A stretch of 64,000 nt of DNA from Mesomycoplasma ovipneumoniae (lineage in GTDB: Bacteria > Bacillota_I > Bacilli_A > Mycoplasmatales > Metamycoplasmataceae), in NCBI GenBank assembly GCA_009756935.1, contig VZDP01000005.1, forward strand, positions 3,772-67,771, written 5' to 3'. A program made the position numbers and the translations under genes. Below are positions 1 to 9,034 of this stretch, one piece after another. The notes beneath the pieces were generated by a model. The model searched no databases and was not told where the DNA came from. It worked only from the letters and a program-made list of their open reading frames with translations. The first letter of the stretch is position 1; each line of letters starts with the position of its first letter.

Positions 1-87
1 ACCAAGACCTGCAAGAGCTGGTCCGGGTTTTGCTTGGCCGGCATTGAATTGCAATTTTGCAACTCTAACTACATTTTTTTTTACCAT
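1..87 (-). CDS. rplK: 50S ribosomal protein L11, N-terminal part (cut by window edge)
   Basis: The minus-strand frame begins at the ATG at 85-87 and encodes a protein whose start contains VVRVAKLQFNAGQAKPGPAL, the highly conserved N-terminus of ribosomal protein L11. L11 binds 23S rRNA in the GTPase-associated centre and takes part in factor-dependent translation steps. An AAGGA ribosome binding site lies at about 96-101 and a TATAAT box at 160-165. Only 29 codons are inside the window, with no stop. The identification rests on the conserved GQAKPGPALAGLG segment and is secure. Confidence 0.95.
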   Translation of the reverse strand, partial: MVKKNVVRVAKLQFNAGQAKPGPALAGLG

Positions 88-159
88 TTCGAGCATCCTT
101 TTATTTTTTAGTTCTCTTAGTGGTTAACGGTTTTAAACCTTCCACAAAAATTATTTAAA

Positions 160-165
160 ATTATA
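160..165 (-). promoter_or_regulatory. -10 box of the rplK promoter
   Basis: A perfect TATAAT on the minus strand lies about 73 bases upstream of the rplK start, just downstream of a terminator-like hairpin at 202-224. No clear -35 box was found, as is common in mycoplasmas. Confidence 0.55.
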
Positions 166-201
166 CCACAAAAATTATTTATTAGATAATTTTTTGGACT
201 A

Positions 202-224
202 AAAAACCACAACGTGTGGCTTTT
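202..224 (-). terminator. Rho-independent terminator of the small ORF unit
   Basis: On the minus strand CCACA and TGTGG arms with a three-base loop are followed by a run of T. The hairpin separates the small ORF at 236-364 from the rplK promoter. Confidence 0.55.
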
Positions 225-235
225 ATTTCTTTAAA

Positions 236-364
236 TTAGTGTTCTGTGACAAAAAGATGTAAAATTTTTATAAATAAAACAACAATTTCATCAACTTTGA
301 CCACTGAAGACCATCAATTTAAAATTTTAATTTTAACTCAATTTAAGATGTTCCTCGATCTCAT
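236..364 (-). CDS. Possible small ORF of 42 residues, function unknown
   Basis: I do not recognise this product. The start ATG (362-364) is preceded by a strong GGAGG site (374-378). A promoter-like pair, TTGGAT and TAAAAT with a 17-base spacer, lies upstream, and a terminator follows. The predicted peptide is basic at its N-terminus, contains three Trp (all TGA), and ends in a hydrophobic stretch around VVLFIKILHLFV. It could be a tiny membrane peptide or a chance ORF within a transcribed RNA. The support is the complete set of expression signals between rnpB and rplK, not sequence similarity. Confidence 0.4.
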
Positions 365-396
365 TGTTTCTAACCTCCGTAAATTTTTACCATTAA

Positions 397-425
397 ATTT
401 TACCATAAAACCAGTAAAAATCCAA
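397..425 (-). promoter_or_regulatory. Candidate promoter of the small ORF
   Basis: On the minus strand TTGGAT (420-425) and TAAAAT (397-402) are separated by 17 bases, with the GGAGG site and ATG immediately downstream. Confidence 0.45.
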
Positions 426-553
426 AAATCAGTAAAATTTGCATATTTTTACAAATCAAGATTTTGTATGACATGCAAATTTATTTTATGATAAATAAGA
501 TTTTAGAAGTCTAAACAAAATGAGCAAAAAATTCCGAAAGTGTGCATTAAAAT

Positions 554-583
554 AAAAAAACAGCGAATTTTCGCTGTTTTTTT
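554..583 (-). terminator. Terminator of RNase P RNA
   Basis: CAGCGAA and TTCGCTG arms flank a short AT loop and are followed by T7 on the minus strand, directly after the 3' end of rnpB. The A tract on the other side makes it potentially bidirectional. Confidence 0.8.
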
Positions 584-587
584 GCAC

Positions 588-934
588 TAATAAGCCGCGT
601 TCTGTATTAGTCAACCATTTATCTAGGTCTTTTACAACCTTCCAATTTAAGTTCGTTTCCCAAATTGGATTCCCCTACCAAAATTTAGGTTTCTAGCTCA
701 TGGAGTTTACCGCGTTTCACTTTATTTGTTAGGATTTTTTAGGAGTGAACAATGATTATGAAAAATTTATAAAATAATAAACAAATAAACTCGTCTCTGT
801 GGCACTTGTCGTCTAGGCTTGGATTTCTTAGATCCAACATGAACACTACTACCATCGCAGGTAGTGCTAGCGCGGACTTTCCTCAAGTATTTTTAAATTA
901 AAAACTTAAAAATACCAGCGGTTGACTTGTGCAA
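588..934 (-). ncRNA. rnpB: RNase P RNA (catalytic subunit)
   Basis: The minus strand carries GAGGAAAGTCC near its 5' end (about 880-895), the conserved CR-I helix P4 region, and ends with ACAGAACGCGGCTTA (about 591-605), the conserved 3' end containing the other P4 strand. This RNA cleaves the 5' leader from pre-tRNAs. Length, about 345 nt, is typical for a type B or mycoplasma RNase P RNA. The 5' end is inferred from the -10 box at 941-946, and the 3' end from the terminator that follows. A minus-strand terminator and promoter delimit it from its neighbours. Confidence 0.93.
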
Positions 935-940
935 AATTAA

Positions 941-946
941 ATTATA
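941..946 (-). promoter_or_regulatory. -10 box of rnpB
   Basis: TATAAT within TGGTATAATTTAA on the minus strand lies about 7 bases upstream of the inferred 5' end of RNase P RNA. No good -35 box is visible. Confidence 0.65.
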
Positions 947-983
947 CCATACTTTAAAAATATTTGGTATAAAAATTTAAAAA

Positions 984-1250
984 TTATTTACGTATATTTA
1001 AAGCTTCGATTGTTTCTTTGTAAGTTTCAAAACTTTTTTGTTTTAAATAAGAAAGTAATTTTTTACGTTTATTAACTTTTGCAATAAAACCACGCATTGA
1101 GTGTTTGTCCTTTTTGTTTTTTTCAAAATGAACTTTTAATTTTTCAATGTCTTCAGTTAATATTGCAATTTGAACGGCTGTATCACCGGTGTTTTTAGCG
1201 TTTTTTCCAAACTTTAAAATTAATTCTTGTTTTTTCGCTTTTGAAATCAT
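984..1250 (-). CDS. rpsO: 30S ribosomal protein S15
   Basis: The 88-residue product, with [13 protein letters not shown] and [17 protein letters not shown], matches S15 along its usual length. S15 binds 16S rRNA early in assembly of the small-subunit platform. The open frame extends 24 codons further upstream, but the ATG at 1248-1250 is chosen because an AAAGGAAT ribosome binding site lies just before it and the protein then starts [11 protein letters not shown], as in the family. It lies 101 bases downstream of tpiA on the same strand. Confidence 0.96.
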   Translation of the reverse strand: MISKAKKQELILKFGKNAKNTGDTAVQIAILTEDIEKLKVHFEKNKKDKHSMRGFIAKVNKRKKLLSYLKQKSFETYKETIEALNIRK

Positions 1251-1351
1251 TTTAATTCCTTTAAAAAATAAATTAATAACAAATTTAAACCTAGCAATAA
1301 TTCGCGAAACTATTAAAACCAAGCATAAATTTAACTAATAAATCAGGCAAA

Positions 1352-2164
1352 TTATTCGTCTAGATCGATATCATTGCATCCACAATGACTATCGTCATCT
1401 AAAATGCCAGAATTTAGTGGATCTGTTGGGCATGCATCAGAAAATTTTACCATTTCATAAAATTGTTTAGGATCTAATGATGCACCACCAACAAGTATAC
1501 CATCAATAAGTTCTGAATTTAAAAAATCTGCATAATTTTGTGAGTTAACAGAACCTCCGTAAATAACTCTAACATTTTTGCCAAATTCTTCTTTAATTAA
1601 GGACGAAATTTCATTTGCAATTGTAGCAGATGCTGTTTTACCGGTTCCAATTGCTCAAATTGGTTCATAAGCTATTATTGCTTTTTCGAAATTTAGCACG
1701 TGTTTTACGGCATTTATTTGTGAAATTATAACTTTTTTAGTTAATTTATTTTCATATTGCTCTAATGTTTCCCCGACACAAAACACGGGAGTTATGTCAT
1801 ATTTTTGTGCTTGTGAAATTTTTTGAGCTAAAACTTCATCAGTTTCATTAAAAAACATTCTCCGCTCAGAATGACCAATTATTATGTAACTAACGTCTAA
1901 ATCCTTTAACATTTTAGCGCTAATTTCGCCTGTGTAAGCTCCAGATTCGAATTGGCTAACATTTTGAGCAGCTATTTTTAATGTTTTAACCTGAGATTTA
2001 GAAATTTCACTTAATAAAGTAAAAGGAGGGGCAATCGCAAACTCCATTTTTTTAGCGACTTTTTCTGGATTTTTGTTAAAAAGCGCGTCAAATTTAAAAA
2101 GGAAATCGTAAAATTCCTTTCTGGTTTGATTCATTTTTCAATTCCCGATAGCAATTTTTTTCAT
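1352..2164 (-). CDS. tpiA: Triosephosphate isomerase
   Basis: This glycolytic enzyme interconverts dihydroxyacetone phosphate and glyceraldehyde 3-phosphate in the cytosol. The N-terminus GNWKMN contains the active-site Lys, IGHSERR the catalytic His, and [14 protein letters not shown] the catalytic Glu and the flexible loop 6; the phosphate-binding GGSV and GVLVGGASL segments follow. The Trp residues in GNWKMN and EPIWAIG are both TGA. At 270 residues it is about 20 longer than usual because of an acidic, Cys-containing C-terminal tail after the normal end of the fold (around [12 protein letters not shown] to DIDLDE). The start ATG at 2162-2164 is followed by the canonical family N-terminus. 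A TATAAT box only about 14 bases upstream suggests a leaderless or nearly leaderless mRNA. Confidence 0.96.
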
Positions 2165-2177
2165 GATATAAGTAAAA

Positions 2178-2183
2178 ATTATA
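2178..2183 (-). promoter_or_regulatory. -10 box of tpiA, very close to the start codon
   Basis: TATAAT on the minus strand ends 13 bases before the tpiA ATG, so transcription would start about 5-8 bases upstream of the codon. No Shine-Dalgarno sequence is present, consistent with leaderless translation. Confidence 0.55.
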
Positions 2184-2244
2184 ACATAAATTAGCCAAAA
2201 TAATAGTGTTATTTTTAAAGTTTCAACTTTAAATAAAAAAAATT

Positions 2245-2271
2245 TTGGCACTTAATTGCCACGAGTGACAA
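2245..2271 (+). promoter_or_regulatory. CIRCE-like HrcA operator upstream of clpB
   Basis: The sequence reads TTGGCACTT, nine bases, then GAGTGACAA, exactly the 9-9-9 geometry of CIRCE (consensus TTAGCACTC-N9-GAGTGCTAA), with two mismatches in each arm. It overlaps the -35 element of the clpB promoter, so HrcA binding would block transcription until heat shock. Confidence 0.85.
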
Positions 2272-2285
2272 AAATATGTTATAAT
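2256..2285 (+). promoter_or_regulatory. clpB promoter
   Basis: TTGCCA (2256-2261) and a perfect TATAAT (2280-2285) are separated by 18 bases. The -35 box lies inside the CIRCE spacer. Confidence 0.7.
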
Positions 2286-2329
2286 TATTTTTGCATTAAT
2301 GTAAAAAAATAAAAATAAGGAAGAAAAAA

Positions 2330-4405
2330 ATGGAAATTAAACTTGAAAATCTTGAAAAATATGCAAGAAATTTAACTAAATTAGCAAAAGAAAACAAAAT
2401 TGAACCTGTAATTGGGCGAGATTCTGAAATTAGAAGAATTATAAAAATTTTGTCAAGAAAGACAAAAAATAATCCTGTTCTAGTCGGCGATCCCGGTGTT
2501 GGAAAAACAGCAATTGTTGAAGGAATGGCGCTAAAAATAATTGCAGGACAAGTTCCTGATAATTTAAAAAATAAGCAAATTTTTGAACTTGACCTTACAA
2601 GTATTCTCGCTGGCGCCTCATATAAAGGTGAATTTGAGCGTAGAATTAAGGCAATTTTAACTGAAATTGAACAAAGATCTGATGAACTTATTATTTTTAT
2701 TGATGAAATTCACTTATTAATCGGAACAGGTTCATCTGGATCTGATTCAATGGATTTTGCTAATATTTTAAAACCAATAATGGCTCGAGGTGGAATTAAA
2801 TTAATTGGTGCAACAACAAATTCTGAATATCGACTTTATATCGAAAAAGATGGAGCTCTTGAACGAAGAATGCAAAAAGTTGAGGTTTCAGAGCCTTCAG
2901 TTGTTGATACAATCAATATTTTGCGTGGAATTAAGGAGCGATTTGAAAATTTTCACCAGGTAAAAATTCTTGACTCAGCTTTAATTTTTGCCGCAAAAAT
3001 GGCAAACAAATATATTTTTGACCGTTTTTTGCCCGATAAAGCCATTGACTTGGTTGATGAAGCGGCCGCTTCTTTAAAAGTAGAAATTAATTACCAACCA
3101 GAAAAACTAGAAAAAGCAAAGCGCGAATTGATTAATTTGAAAATGATGGAAATTAATTCGACAAGTTCGAACAACGAAGATCTCAAAAAACAAATAGCTG
3201 AGGTTGAAAATCAGGTTGACCAAATGCAAAAAGAATGAAACGACTCGCGAAATTTAGCTTCAAAAATTGCAAATTTGTCAACAAAAGTTGAGGAATTAAA
3301 ACACAAACAAAACACACTAATGGACCAGGGCGATTATCAGGGCGCTTCGCAAATAAAGTATGTAAAAATTCCTAAAATTATGGAAGAATTGGAAAAATTA
3401 AAGGAAAAACAGACTGAATTTTCAAACGTTCTTGATGAGAATCATATTGCAAAAGTTGTCTCAAATTGAACTAAAATTCCAATTGGCAAACTTTTAGAAT
3501 CTGAAAGTCAAAAATATATTAATTTAGAGGAAAATCTTAGAAAAGTCATTAAGGGACAAAATCAAGCTTTAAAATCAGTTTCAGAAGCCATTTTAAGATT
3601 TAAAGCAAAAATTAATGACGAACAAAGACCAATTGCATCCTTTTTATTTGTAGGTCCTACTGGTGTTGGAAAAACTGAAGTTGCCCGTGCACTTGCCCAA
3701 AATTTATTTGACAATAAAAATCAAATTATTCGCCTTGACATGTCAGAATATATGGAAAAACATAGTATTTCTAAGCTAATTGGGGCTCCTCCAGGTTATA
3801 TTGGTTTTGAACAAGGTGGAATTTTAACTAACAAAATTAGACAAAATCCATATTCAATTGTTCTAGTTGATGAAATTGAAAAGGCTCATCCTGAAGTTAT
3901 TAATATTTTTTTACAAATTCTTGATAACGGCGAACTTCTTGATAGCAAATTTATAAAAGTAAACTTTCGCAACACAATTATTATTTTAACTTCAAATATT
4001 GGTGCTAACAAAATTCTTGAAGGTAAAAAAATTGACGAATCTAACATCAAAAATGAATTATTAGTATATTTAAAACCTGAATTTATCAATAGAATTGACG
4101 AAATTATTGTCTTTAACCCTTTAAATCACGAGGTCATTTCTGAAATTATCCACTTAGAACTTGATACTTTCAAAAAAAGATTAATAGAAAATAATTTTGA
4201 GATAGATTTTAATGATTCTGTTATTAACTGAATTATTCAATCTGGTTATGATAAAAATTTTGGAGCTCGTCCTATTAAGAGATTTATCAAAAAGAATATA
4301 GAAAGTTTTATTGCTCAAAAAATAGTTACAAAAGAAATAACAGAAAATTCAAAATATAGATTGTCTTATAAACAAAATAATCTATATTTGGAAAAACAAA
4401 AATAA
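2330..4405 (+). CDS. clpB: ClpB disaggregase lacking the N-domain
   Basis: This AAA+ chaperone forms hexamers that thread aggregated proteins through a central pore, usually with DnaK. The first nucleotide-binding domain has Walker A GDPGVGKTAIVEG and Walker B IIFIDEIHLL. A shortened coiled middle domain follows (around residues 260-385, rich in K, E and Q). The second domain has [26 protein letters not shown], the EFINRIDE sensor region and GARPIKRFI. At 691 residues it lacks the roughly 150-residue N-terminal domain of full-length ClpB; the first residues lead straight into the NBD1 linker. All three Trp codons I see are TGA. AAGGAAG precedes the ATG. Regulation by HrcA is inferred from the CIRCE-like site. 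An identical inverted partial copy lies at the right edge of the window. Confidence 0.95.
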
Positions 4406-4406
4406 T

Positions 4407-4850
4407 CCCGAGTTTCCCAGTTTGATGAGATAATCTTAAAAAGTGTCCGATTTTTGGGCACTTTTTTAACTTTTTTGGCAAAAGTTAATTACCTATTTTA
4501 AAACACTGGCAAAAATCAATTTATGGATAAAACAACAAAAATCATAAAAAAATACAACTACTATTTAAACTCAATGCAAATAGAAAACTCGTTTTTATTT
4601 GCAGCGAGCCTAAAAAAACATATGAAGTTTTGAAAGAACAATAACCAAAAGCCCTAAATTTATAGATTTCTAAACGGTTAAATTTAAGGCATTCCATCAT
4701 ATTTAAAAATATAATGGATAATTCGCATTTTCTGATTTTTTATGGCAAAAACATAACTAATTCCCCCTTAATTCAATATCAAAATTTATTAATTATTCTT
4801 AGTGATGGTTATTATAACATAATTTTATTTTAGACCAAGCTTTTTTTTGC
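4407..4850 (+). repeat. MITE-family repeat, copy a (right part missing)
   Basis: It starts two bases after the clpB stop with the terminal motif CCCGAGTTTCCCAGTTTGAT. It then carries a terminator hairpin (4437-4468), the hairpin region around 4571-4611, and ends at a T8 tract (4851-4858). The same sequence recurs around 6600, 33870 and 62500, and in reverse at 16935-17010. No protein is encoded. The minus strand of the module has TATAAT, GGGGGAA and an ATG that stops after MFLP. Confidence 0.8.
4437..4468 (+). terminator. Terminator after clpB, supplied by the MITE
   Basis: AAAAGTGTCC and GGGCACTTTT arms around a T-rich loop, followed by T6. The same hairpin with variant bases is present in copy h at about 62279-62312, so it belongs to the repeat. 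Confidence 0.75.
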
Positions 4851-5131
4851 AAGCTTTTTAAATTTTTTTTCATTCTAACCATAACAAATTAAAAAATTAC
4901 TTGTTTTCTACAAAAAAACGGGAAATAACGTTTAAATTAGCATATTAATTTTTGGCACTTTGAAAAAAGGTGTGACAAAATGAAACAATGCAAATTTACA
5001 GTTGAAAACTAAGGGCTTCTAATTCTAAAATAGCTAAAAATAAGGATTTTTTTAAACTTTTCATATTTGTACAATTCTTATATTTCTATGTTAAAATTAT
5101 TATAATTATTTAGATTTTTTGGGGGAAAATT

Positions 5132-6499
5132 ATGAAGAAATTTATTTTACTAAAGAAAGTTAGTCCTAGTTTAGTTTTCCTATCATTATCACCAATAGTT
5201 ATCATCACGGCTTGTAAAAGTGAGGTTGATAAAAAACCTAATAATTCTAAGATTGATTCTTCTAAGAGTGAAAATCCTAAAAAAGATCCTAAAAATGAAG
5301 GTAAAATTGACGCGGATAATCAAGAACAAGTTATTCCAGGGCAAGAAAATAATTCAAATCTAGAAAACACAGAACAAAATATTAATGTTTCTTCCATTTT
5401 TGAGGATAAAACCTTTTTAGAAAACAAGCAAGCTGAAATTGATAGTGTTTCTTTAAAAATACATGGATCAAAAATTGAATTTAAAAATATAAATTCTGCA
5501 AATTTATATCATTTCAACAGTCAAGAAAAATATGTAAAGCTACTTTCAGTTGATAATTTAGACTCTGATTTAAGCAACTATAAAATCAAATTAGATTCAG
5601 AAGATTTGCAAAAAAATGTCTGATTGAATGTAAAATCTGTTGAAGATCAAGGCAATTATTATAAATTTGTTGGTGAATTTAGCCAAAATTTCATAAATAT
5701 TTTAAATAACGGTACTGTTAGTTCTACTTTTGATATTTATATTCCTAAAACCAAAAATCAATTAGGGGCAATCACGAGTTTTGAACAATTAATTAGTCAA
5801 ATTCGTGCAAATCCCTCTGGACATTTTAAGTTAGCAAATGATATTTCTGCAGAAAGTACAGAAATAGGCCACAATTCTAAATCATATTTAGAAAATGTTG
5901 ATTTTTCTGGAAGTCTAGAAAGTATTGATGGCAAAAATTTTACTATTTATGATTTAAAAAAGCCGCTTTTTGACAATTTAAATAACGCCACAATCCAAAA
6001 TATTAATTTTAAAGATCTCAAAGTCAAGTCAATAAATAATTCCCAATATGCAGTTGGGGTAATTGCAAATTCATCATCGGGTTCAACTGTTAATAACGTT
6101 CATCTTTTTGGCGATGTTAAAGGTCCAAAAATCGTAGGCGGAATTGTCGGCGTGTTGGATAATAATTCTATTATTAAAAACTCAAGTTTTCATGGAAATA
6201 TTTATTCTTCCCAATCTGCAGGCGGTCTTAGTGGAATAATAACAAGAGGAAGTTCAATTGAGAATTCTTATGCAAATGTAAATATCACCTCTAAACTAAT
6301 AAATTCCGATAAAATTGGCGGAATTGTTGCTGAATTAGGGGAGAATTCATCATTAAAAAACATTGTAATTGAAGGAAATGTTTTAAATAGTGGCCTTGAT
6401 GAATTTGCTAATTCCGGCGGATTAATTGGTTTGGTGTCCACAAACGGAACTCCAGATTCCCCTGATACTTTAAGTGTTAAATTCAACCCTCTGTCTTAA
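5132..6499 (+). CDS. Surface lipoprotein with GLUG-like repeats, C-terminally truncated
   Basis: The first 28 residues form a lipoprotein signal ending VIITAC, so Cys28 would be lipidated and the protein displayed on the membrane. A hydrophilic K, N, E, S-rich spacer (about 30-95) is followed by a domain with QIRANPSGHFKLANDIS, and then repeated Gly motifs GGIVGVL, GGLSGII, GGIVAEL and GGLIGLV. These resemble GLUG repeats of bacterial surface proteins and M26-type peptidase N-terminal regions; the role is not known. Trp at 5621-5623 is TGA and joins two open segments. The frame runs into the MITE at about 6478, whose sequence supplies the last seven codons and stop, so an original C-terminal part has been lost. 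TATAAT at 5101-5106 and a GGGGGA site precede the start. Confidence 0.8.
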
Positions 6500-7043
6500 T
6501 TTTTGCTAGTGTTTTGAGCTAAAAAAGCTAAAATTTTAACTTAAAAAGCAAAATTATAAAATATTTAAACTACTTTTTTAGTTTAAAACACTAACAAAAA
6601 TCATAAAAAAATACAACTACTATTTAAACTCAATGCAAATAGAAAACTCGTTTTTATTTACATTGAGCCTAAAAAAATATGTGAAGTTTTGAAAGAACAA
6701 TAATTAAAAGCCATAAATTTATAGATTTCTAAACGGTTAAATTTAAGGCATTCCATCATATTTAAAAATATAATGGATAATTCGCACTATCTGATTTTTT
6801 TAGGCAAAAAACATAATTAATTCCCCCTTAATTCAATATCAAAATTTATTAATTATTCTTAAGTGATATTTATTATAACATAATTTTATTTTAGACCAAG
6901 CATTTTTTTTTTTTTTTGCAAAAGGTTAATTTTAAAATAATAAAAATTAAGATTTTAGCCCAAAAAACCCGTATTTACGGGTATTTTTGCATATTTATAT
7001 TCACTAAAAAGTGAATTTTTGCCATCAAACTGTCAAACTCAGC
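6478..7043 (+). repeat. MITE-family repeat, copy b, with the adjoining small inverted-repeat unit
   Basis: From left to right: a junction GTTAAATTCAACCC, an inverted-repeat unit with arms AGTGTTTTGAGCTAAAAA and its near-complement ending TTAAAACACT (6511-6594), the common core (6595-6905), a long T tract, and the right part ending TCAAACTGTCAAACTCAG. The right part contains the hairpin TTCACTAAAAAGTGAA and an AAACCCGTATTTACGGGT stem. The left end of copy h is replaced here by the junction sequence. The rest of the gap to 7207 is AT-rich and shows no gene. Confidence 0.75.
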
Positions 7044-7207
7044 AATTTATTCATTTAATATTTTTTATTATTAGTATACTAATTTGTAAATTGGTAGAAA
7101 AAATTCAGGCAACTTTTGCAAATAAACAAAATTTTTCTAACAAAATTTTTATTTTTGAATTAGCAAAAATAAAAAAACTAAAAATTTAAAAAAAGAATTT
7201 AAAATTT

Positions 7208-9034
7208 TTAGTCCCGAAGTTTTTCACCATCGAAAAGATCAGCAAACATTTTCTCATCATCACGAGCTTTCTCGCTATATTCACCGCGAAAATCTGTTTT
7301 TGAAATTTCTTCAAAAAAGTTATTTTTGTCTCTAGAACTTAAAGCAAAGTCAAAATGCTCTTCTAAAATCAATTTCTTTTCTTGCTGGGTATATAAATCC
7401 GAATTCTCTATAAAATCGTCAAAATACTTAAATTCATGAGTTGTTTCTTCTTGATATTTTTTAATTGCATCACGATATAAAATTAGTTCTTCCATAGAAG
7501 ATTCAATTACATTTTTATTTAAATAATTTGATTTTGATGGAGAAGTAAAAACAAACTGCGGATCTTGGTTATTTCGCAGAAAAATATCTTGTTCAAGTTT
7601 AACTAATTTTTGTTTAAAATAATATTTTAAAATTTCGTATTTGCCTTGATAAATATCATCATATAAATTTGAATGGCCAAATCAGTAATAAATTTTTTGC
7701 CCGTCAACATACAATAAAATAAAATTCTTTAACGAAATTGGCGAAATTCAGCCAGTGTTGGTGCTATAAGCGGAACGATAATACGGTTTAAATCAAAAAA
7801 CTGGTTTTTTTGAGTCAAATTGGGAAATTATTTCATCAAAAAGTCCGTATTCTTGCCCACCAAAGTAAAAAATTTGGAAATTTTCTAGTTTAAGTTTAGC
7901 TCAACTTGGTAAAATAAAATAATCTGGATCATCAAGATACACATTCTCAGTGTTAAAATGATATCTAGGGCCAAATAAAATTTGCAACAAGTAAATAAAT
8001 TCAATTTTATTTGTTCATTTATTTAAATTATCATAGTAAAATTGGCCTTTTTTACCAAAAAGGTTGATGCAAAATTTTCGATATTCCGGACCGAATTTAT
8101 CAAATCAACTAAGAATAAATTTATCCCGGTTTTCGATGTTTAAATCAAGCTTTTTAATCCCGTATTTTTCAAATTTTTTAAGCAAATTTTCATAAGTCTC
8201 AAAAGTAAATACATTTTGAATTGGTTGAATTTGGGTTTTTTCGCCAAAATTATATCCCTGTTTTAACAACAAATTGTAGATATTTTCTACATTTTGTCCT
8301 AAATATGGTTTGTTTATATCTACAAATTTTGAATTATATTCATATCTTTTTGATAAAAAATCAAAGATTTTTTCGTGATAATTTGCTAAATTTTTTGGCT
8401 TTGCATAAGGAACACTTTCTTTGATTTCCTTAATTATCAGATTTTCAATTTTTTTTAGTTCATCTTTTGATTTGAACATTTTTTGAAAAACTGCAGGAAA
8501 GGAAATTGAAAATTCACATTTTTCTTTGTCATCAAAATTTTCAAAAGCAACGATTACTGTTCTAAAATCTTTAGTCTCATAGGGAGTGTCCGAAAAATAG
8601 GGTTCTCATTTATACTCATCACTTAGATTTTCTTTGTTTCGACAATAATCCTCATCAGTTCATCTACGCGACAAACACCTAATTTCATCATAAAAATCAA
8701 AGTCATTCAGTTTTTTCAAAAAAAAGAATGTTTTTGGGATATCTTCAAGTTTTAAATTATAAACATAATCTTCTTGTTTATAATTTAAACTTATAATTCT
8801 TTCAATTGGATTAGGATTGTAGGTTTCTTTAAGGTAATTGTATAAAAAATTTGGAAATGGATAATTCTTATAATAACAATCAGACGTTGAATCGATATCA
8901 TCATCAATCATATTGCCAATTGAACAACGACTTTTAATATTAATTTCTATATATTTTAGTTTAATTAATTGTTTTTTTGCGTTAGTTACTAAATCTAATC
9001 GCTTTTCCATATAAAAAATGAACCTTTTCAACAT
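7208..9034 (-). CDS. Module protein B, copy 1 (unrecognised, 608 aa)
   Basis: I do not recognise this family. The product is hydrophilic, rich in Lys, Phe, Tyr and Asp, and has no signal peptide or membrane segment, so it is probably cytosolic. Conserved blocks shared with copy 2 include SLNYKQEDYVYNLKLEDIPK, NLANYHEKIFDFLS, GQNVENIYNLLLK, WFDKFGPEYR, IFYFGGQEYGLFDE and KIYYWFGHSNLY. Several Trp are TGA. It overlaps the upstream gene A by 53 bases; in its own frame a TAA sits directly before the first ATG, so the start cannot lie further upstream. No ribosome binding site is visible at that ATG, and translation may be coupled to A, or the two could be joined by frameshifting. A start at the ninth codon (Met) is also possible. 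Confidence 0.75.

Noticed and set aside
246..491. Plus-strand ORF of 81 codons between rplK and rnpB
   Set aside because: No ribosome binding site, biased composition of an AT-rich gap, and it runs opposite to a unit with better signals on the minus strand.
8982..9034. A frameshift error joining A and B in one gene
   Set aside because: The same frame change and overlap occur in the independent second copy, so it is a conserved arrangement rather than a sequencing error.
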